Under the pieces are notes generated by a model, which was given only the letters and a program-made list of their open reading frames with translations, searched no databases and was not told the DNA's origin. The translations under genes and the position numbers were made by a program. 64,000 nt of DNA from QZLE01 sp033852135 (GTDB taxonomy: Bacteria; Pseudomonadota; Gammaproteobacteria; QZLD01), in contig JAWSVB010000005.1 of assembly GCA_033852135.1 (NCBI GenBank), positions 62,001 to 126,000 of the forward strand, written 5' to 3'. Each line of letters opens with the position of its first letter. Positions within the stretch are counted from its first letter, which is position 1. This document shows positions 61,729 to 64,000 of the stretch, piece after piece.

Positions 61729-62787
61729 ATGACTAGTCTAGAAAATATAAATGTTAAAGCTCAAGACCTCTTATCAACCCCCAATGAACTTATAGAAAAG
61801 ATAAAATTAGATTCTCAAGGATCGCAAAACATTGAAGAAGCACGAAAAACTATTGAAAACATCCTCGATGGTAAAGATAAAAGACTGCTAGTTATAGTTG
61901 GTCCGTGCTCAATCCATGATCTAGACCAAGCCAAAGAGTATGCAGCAAAGCTAAAAGTTCTTGCCGATGAATTAAAAGATCAACTCTTTATAGTTATGCG
62001 AGTTTATTTTGAAAAACCAAGAACAACAGTTGGTTGGAAAGGTTTTATCAATGATCCAGACCTAAACGATTCATTTAACATCAGTTCAGGTCTAGAAAAA
62101 GCCAGAGAACTACTAGTTCACCTTGCCCATATGGACATACCAACGGCAACCGAAGCTCTTGATCCAATAACTCCTCAGTATATTGGAGACCTTATCGCAT
62201 GGACAGCTATCGGCGCTAGAACTGCTGAATCTCAAACCCATAGAGAGATGTCTAGCGGACTATCTTCCCCTGTTGGTTTAAAAAATGGAACAGACGGTAG
62301 TTTGACCGTTGCAATCAATGCCTTACAAGCTGTTTCAAGCCCACATAGTTTCTTAGGTATAGATCAAGATGGTAGGTGCGCAGTGATTCGCACCAAAGGT
62401 AATAAATATGGCCATACCATCTTACGTGGTGGCACCAAGCCAAATTATGACAAAGCATCGATCATAAATTGCGAAAATGAGCTGGAAAAAGCAGGACTTC
62501 GTAAAAAAATTATCATCGATTGCAGCCATGCAAATTCAAATAAAGACCCTGGACAGCAGCCCTTGGTACTTGATTATTGCACCAATCAAATCATAGATGG
62601 CAACCAATCAATTGTTGGTGTTATGCTCGAAAGTAATCTGGAATGGGGCAATCAACCCTTGACTGAAAATATTTCTCAATTAAAGTACGGTGTCTCAATT
62701 ACAGATGCCTGCATAGATTGGAAGGCAACTGAAGAGTGTCTGCGCAGGACAGCAGAAAGATTAACCGGAGTCTTAGATAAAAGATAA
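61729..62787 (+). CDS. 3-deoxy-7-phosphoheptulonate synthase (class I DAHP synthase)
   Basis: A 352-aa enzyme that joins PEP and erythrose-4-phosphate in the first step of the shikimate pathway. Motifs of the AroF/AroG/AroH type: LVIVGPCSIHD, RVYFEKPRTTVGWKGFIND, ARTAESQTHREMSSGLSSPVG (with A for the usual T), FKNGTDGS region, and IIDCSHANSNKD. The ATG at 61729 gives the AroG length; 61681 is a possible earlier start without a ribosome site. Which of AroF, G or H it matches, and so its feedback amino acid, cannot be told from motifs alone. Confidence 0.94.
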   Translation: MTSLENINVKAQDLLSTPNELIEKIKLDSQGSQNIEEARKTIENILDGKDKRLLVIVGPCSIHDLDQAKEYAAKLKVLADELKDQLFIVMRVYFEKPRTTVGWKGFINDPDLNDSFNISSGLEKARELLVHLAHMDIPTATEALDPITPQYIGDLIAWTAIGARTAESQTHREMSSGLSSPVGLKNGTDGSLTVAINALQAVSSPHSFLGIDQDGRCAVIRTKGNKYGHTILRGGTKPNYDKASIINCENELEKAGLRKKIIIDCSHANSNKDPGQQPLVLDYCTNQIIDGNQSIVGVMLESNLEWGNQPLTENISQLKYGVSITDACIDWKATEECLRRTAERLTGVLDKR

Positions 62788-62834
62788 ATCCAAGAACTTA
62801 TTAACGGTTTTTTGATCAAAAAAAGGATAACATA

Positions 62835-62863
62835 TTAGTTTCGGTACGAGAGCTTGAAACTAA
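62835..62863 (+). promoter_or_regulatory. Hairpin in the dksA leader
   Basis: TTAGTTTC (62835-62842) and GAAACTAA (62856-62863) are perfect 8-bp arms with a 13-base loop, ending 12 bases before a perfect AAGGAGGT ribosome site (62876-62883). It has no U tract, so it may affect translation or mRNA stability rather than termination. Confidence 0.4.
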
Positions 62864-62887
62864 AATACAAGCACGAAGGAGGTAAAC

Positions 62888-63316
62888 ATGCCTAGCAATA
62901 GATTACCAATAAAAGGGATCGAGCCATACGAGCCTAAAGAAGGCGAAGAGTACATGAATGCTGAGCAATTAGAGCATTTCACTAAAATCTTAAAGGCCTG
63001 GAAAAAAGAGTTGCAAGAAGAGGTTGAGCGCACCGTAGATCACATGCGTGATGATGCAACCAACCATGCAGATCCTGCAGATCGCGCTTCTCAAGAAGAG
63101 GAGTTCTCTCTTGAACTACGCGCTAGGGATCGTGAACGCAAGTTGATCCGTAAAATTGAAAAAACATTAAATCTTATTCAGCAAGATGATTATGGATTTT
63201 GTGAAGCATGTGGAATTGAGATCGGTCTAAAAAGACTAGAAGCTCGCCCAACTGCAGATTTATGTATCGACTGCAAAGTATTAGCAGAGATCAAAGAGAA
63301 ACAGCAAGTAGCTTAA
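62888..63316 (+). CDS. dksA: RNA polymerase-binding transcription factor DksA
   Basis: A 142-aa coiled-coil protein with a zinc finger that enters the RNA polymerase secondary channel and works with ppGpp. Marks: EYMNAEQLEHFTKILKAWKKEL, the coiled-coil tip DPADRASQEEEFSLELRARDRERKL (tip Asp and Ala present), and the zinc site CEACGIEIG with CIDCK. Length is slightly under E. coli DksA (151). It has an unusually strong ribosome site AAGGAGGT, and a terminator follows. Confidence 0.97.
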   Translation: MPSNRLPIKGIEPYEPKEGEEYMNAEQLEHFTKILKAWKKELQEEVERTVDHMRDDATNHADPADRASQEEEFSLELRARDRERKLIRKIEKTLNLIQQDDYGFCEACGIEIGLKRLEARPTADLCIDCKVLAEIKEKQQVA

Positions 63317-63336
63317 TACTTGGTAAATCTCAAAAC

Positions 63337-63380
63337 AGCCGCACATCTCCTAGTGTAAGCTAAGTTAGTGCGGCTTTTTT
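63337..63380 (+). terminator. Intrinsic terminator of dksA
   Basis: AGCCGCAC (63337-63344) pairs with GTGCGGCT (63368-63375), followed by TTTTTT, 21 bases after the stop. Confidence 0.85.
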
Positions 63381-63434
63381 ATACCTGATAAATACTCACT
63401 TATTTTTTCCTAAAATCTTTGCCCTGTTAAGAGT

Positions 63435-63905
63435 ATGGCTATAAACAATAAGCAAATAAAAATCCTGCAGCTAATGGTTATAGTTAACACCATACTCTTC
63501 ATCTATGGGGTGTTTGCCCCAATGATAACCCTAAAAAAATTTATCCTATTTGAAAACACTTTTTCCATCATTTCAGGCATAACCACTCTACTGCAAGAAG
63601 GAAAGATATTCCTATTTCTAATCATAACCATCTTCAGCCTAATACTCCCCATAGCAAAGCTTGGGATCATCTTCCTAACTCTTAAGCAAAACAACAAAGC
63701 CAATCTAAAACGTTATCTGCACCTTATGCATCAATATGGAAAATGGTCGATGCTCGATGTATTTGTGGTGGGAATAATGGTGGTAGTGATAAAGATAAAA
63801 GGGATGGTCAATGTAGAGATACACTATGGATTTTATCTATTCACCAGTGCGGTATTAATGACAATGGTGCTAACTACGCTGGTTAGTAGGTTGGAAGAAA
63901 AATAA
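63435..63905 (+). CDS. Paraquat-inducible protein A (PqiA)-like membrane protein
   Basis: A 156-aa integral membrane protein with about four hydrophobic helices (near residues 11-30, 58-82, 107-122 and 131-149). The region YGKWSMLDVFVVGIMVVVIKI is the hallmark of the PqiA domain, and PIAKLGIIFLT precedes it. Full PqiA has two such units in about 400 residues; this is a single-unit version. PqiA-type proteins sit beside MCE lipid-transfer proteins; none is in view here. The cytoplasmic-membrane location is inferred from the helices. Confidence 0.8.
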   Translation: MAINNKQIKILQLMVIVNTILFIYGVFAPMITLKKFILFENTFSIISGITTLLQEGKIFLFLIITIFSLILPIAKLGIIFLTLKQNNKANLKRYLHLMHQYGKWSMLDVFVVGIMVVVIKIKGMVNVEIHYGFYLFTSAVLMTMVLTTLVSRLEEK

Positions 63906-63963
63906 GAATGTTTTCTTTTTAGTTACACAGAAATTTACTTTGATTAAAGTATAATCTGATGGT

Positions 63964-64000
63964 TATTTGCTTGAAGACAAGGCACAGCAAGGATTTGCAA
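63964..64000. repeat. Start of a second copy of the interspersed repeat
   Basis: The last 37 bases match 38659-38695 at 29 of 37 positions (common core GAAGACAAGGCACAGCAAGG-like against AAAGACAAAGCGCAGCAAAG). The copy continues past the window edge. Confidence 0.6.

Noticed and set aside
1..64000. tRNA or rRNA genes, insertion sequences, prophage
   Set aside because: No cloverleaf-type sequence with the usual GGTTCGAATCC arm, no rRNA stretch and no transposase or phage protein was recognised on either strand.

Overview
The window is a chromosomal segment of an AT-rich gammaproteobacterium (order not determined). That placement rests on a complete pilGHIJK-chpABC chemosensory operon, a PilU ATPase, DksA, a proteobacterial-type GshA next to GshB, an S-adenosylhomocysteine hydrolase methyl cycle, and sigma70-style promoters. 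I found no phage, transposase, CRISPR array, rRNA or tRNA.

Layout. 1-10000: a surface-polysaccharide block read leftwards: ssb, a Wzi-like outer-membrane protein, a 943-aa multi-SLBB export protein, a Wzz-type chain-length regulator, a beta-CASP RNase-like MBL protein, a LegB-like dehydratase, a LegC-like aminotransferase and the start of an NAD-binding dehydrogenase. 10000-13140: a hybrid histidine kinase with a LuxR-type regulator. 13600-16540: an unrecognised helical protein, an alpha/beta hydrolase with a histone-like lysine tail, and a FabH-like enzyme that keeps its Cys but has lost the usual His and Asn. 16720-28820: the twitching chemosensory operon (PilG to ChpC), including a 1998-aa ChpA with a perfect 5-residue repeat array. 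29368-35376: gshA, gshB, apbE, dnaG and a hydrolase; then pilU. 36799-37256: three tandem copies of a small-RNA gene on the minus strand (see below). 37431-43486: purC, an interspersed repeat, and a tkt-gap-pgk operon read leftwards. 43735-49332: metK-ahcY, metF, bioA-rsmE, that is SAM synthesis and recycling plus one SAM-using vitamin gene. 49345-51591: an HDOD protein, engB and a phasin. 52135-58753: an RRM protein with a long structured leader, tolC, a GNAT, tatD, tcdA, an M18 peptidase and birA. 58758-59950: prmC next to a Trm112-like gene. 60290-63905: a stand-alone clpX, a DAHP synthase gene, dksA and a PqiA-like gene. The last 37 bases begin another copy of the repeat found beside pgk.

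The best candidate for something undescribed is the set of three sibling small RNAs between pilU and purC. Each has a hairpin whose 13-nt loop is almost invariant and C-rich (RNA sense UUUCCCCCAUAGG) on stems that differ in sequence but still pair, followed by a terminator hairpin with a CCCC loop and 8-9 U. Two copies carry a TGTGA-N6-TCACG box centred exactly 41.5 bp upstream of the predicted start and a TATTAT -10, which is the layout of a class II CRP-activated promoter. I infer a cAMP-CRP (or Vfr) controlled family of about 80-nt anti-Shine-Dalgarno RNAs. Other points worth attention are a phosphoglycerate kinase with a coiled-coil tail, the Trm112-PrmC gene pair, and the active-site-altered FabH homologue.
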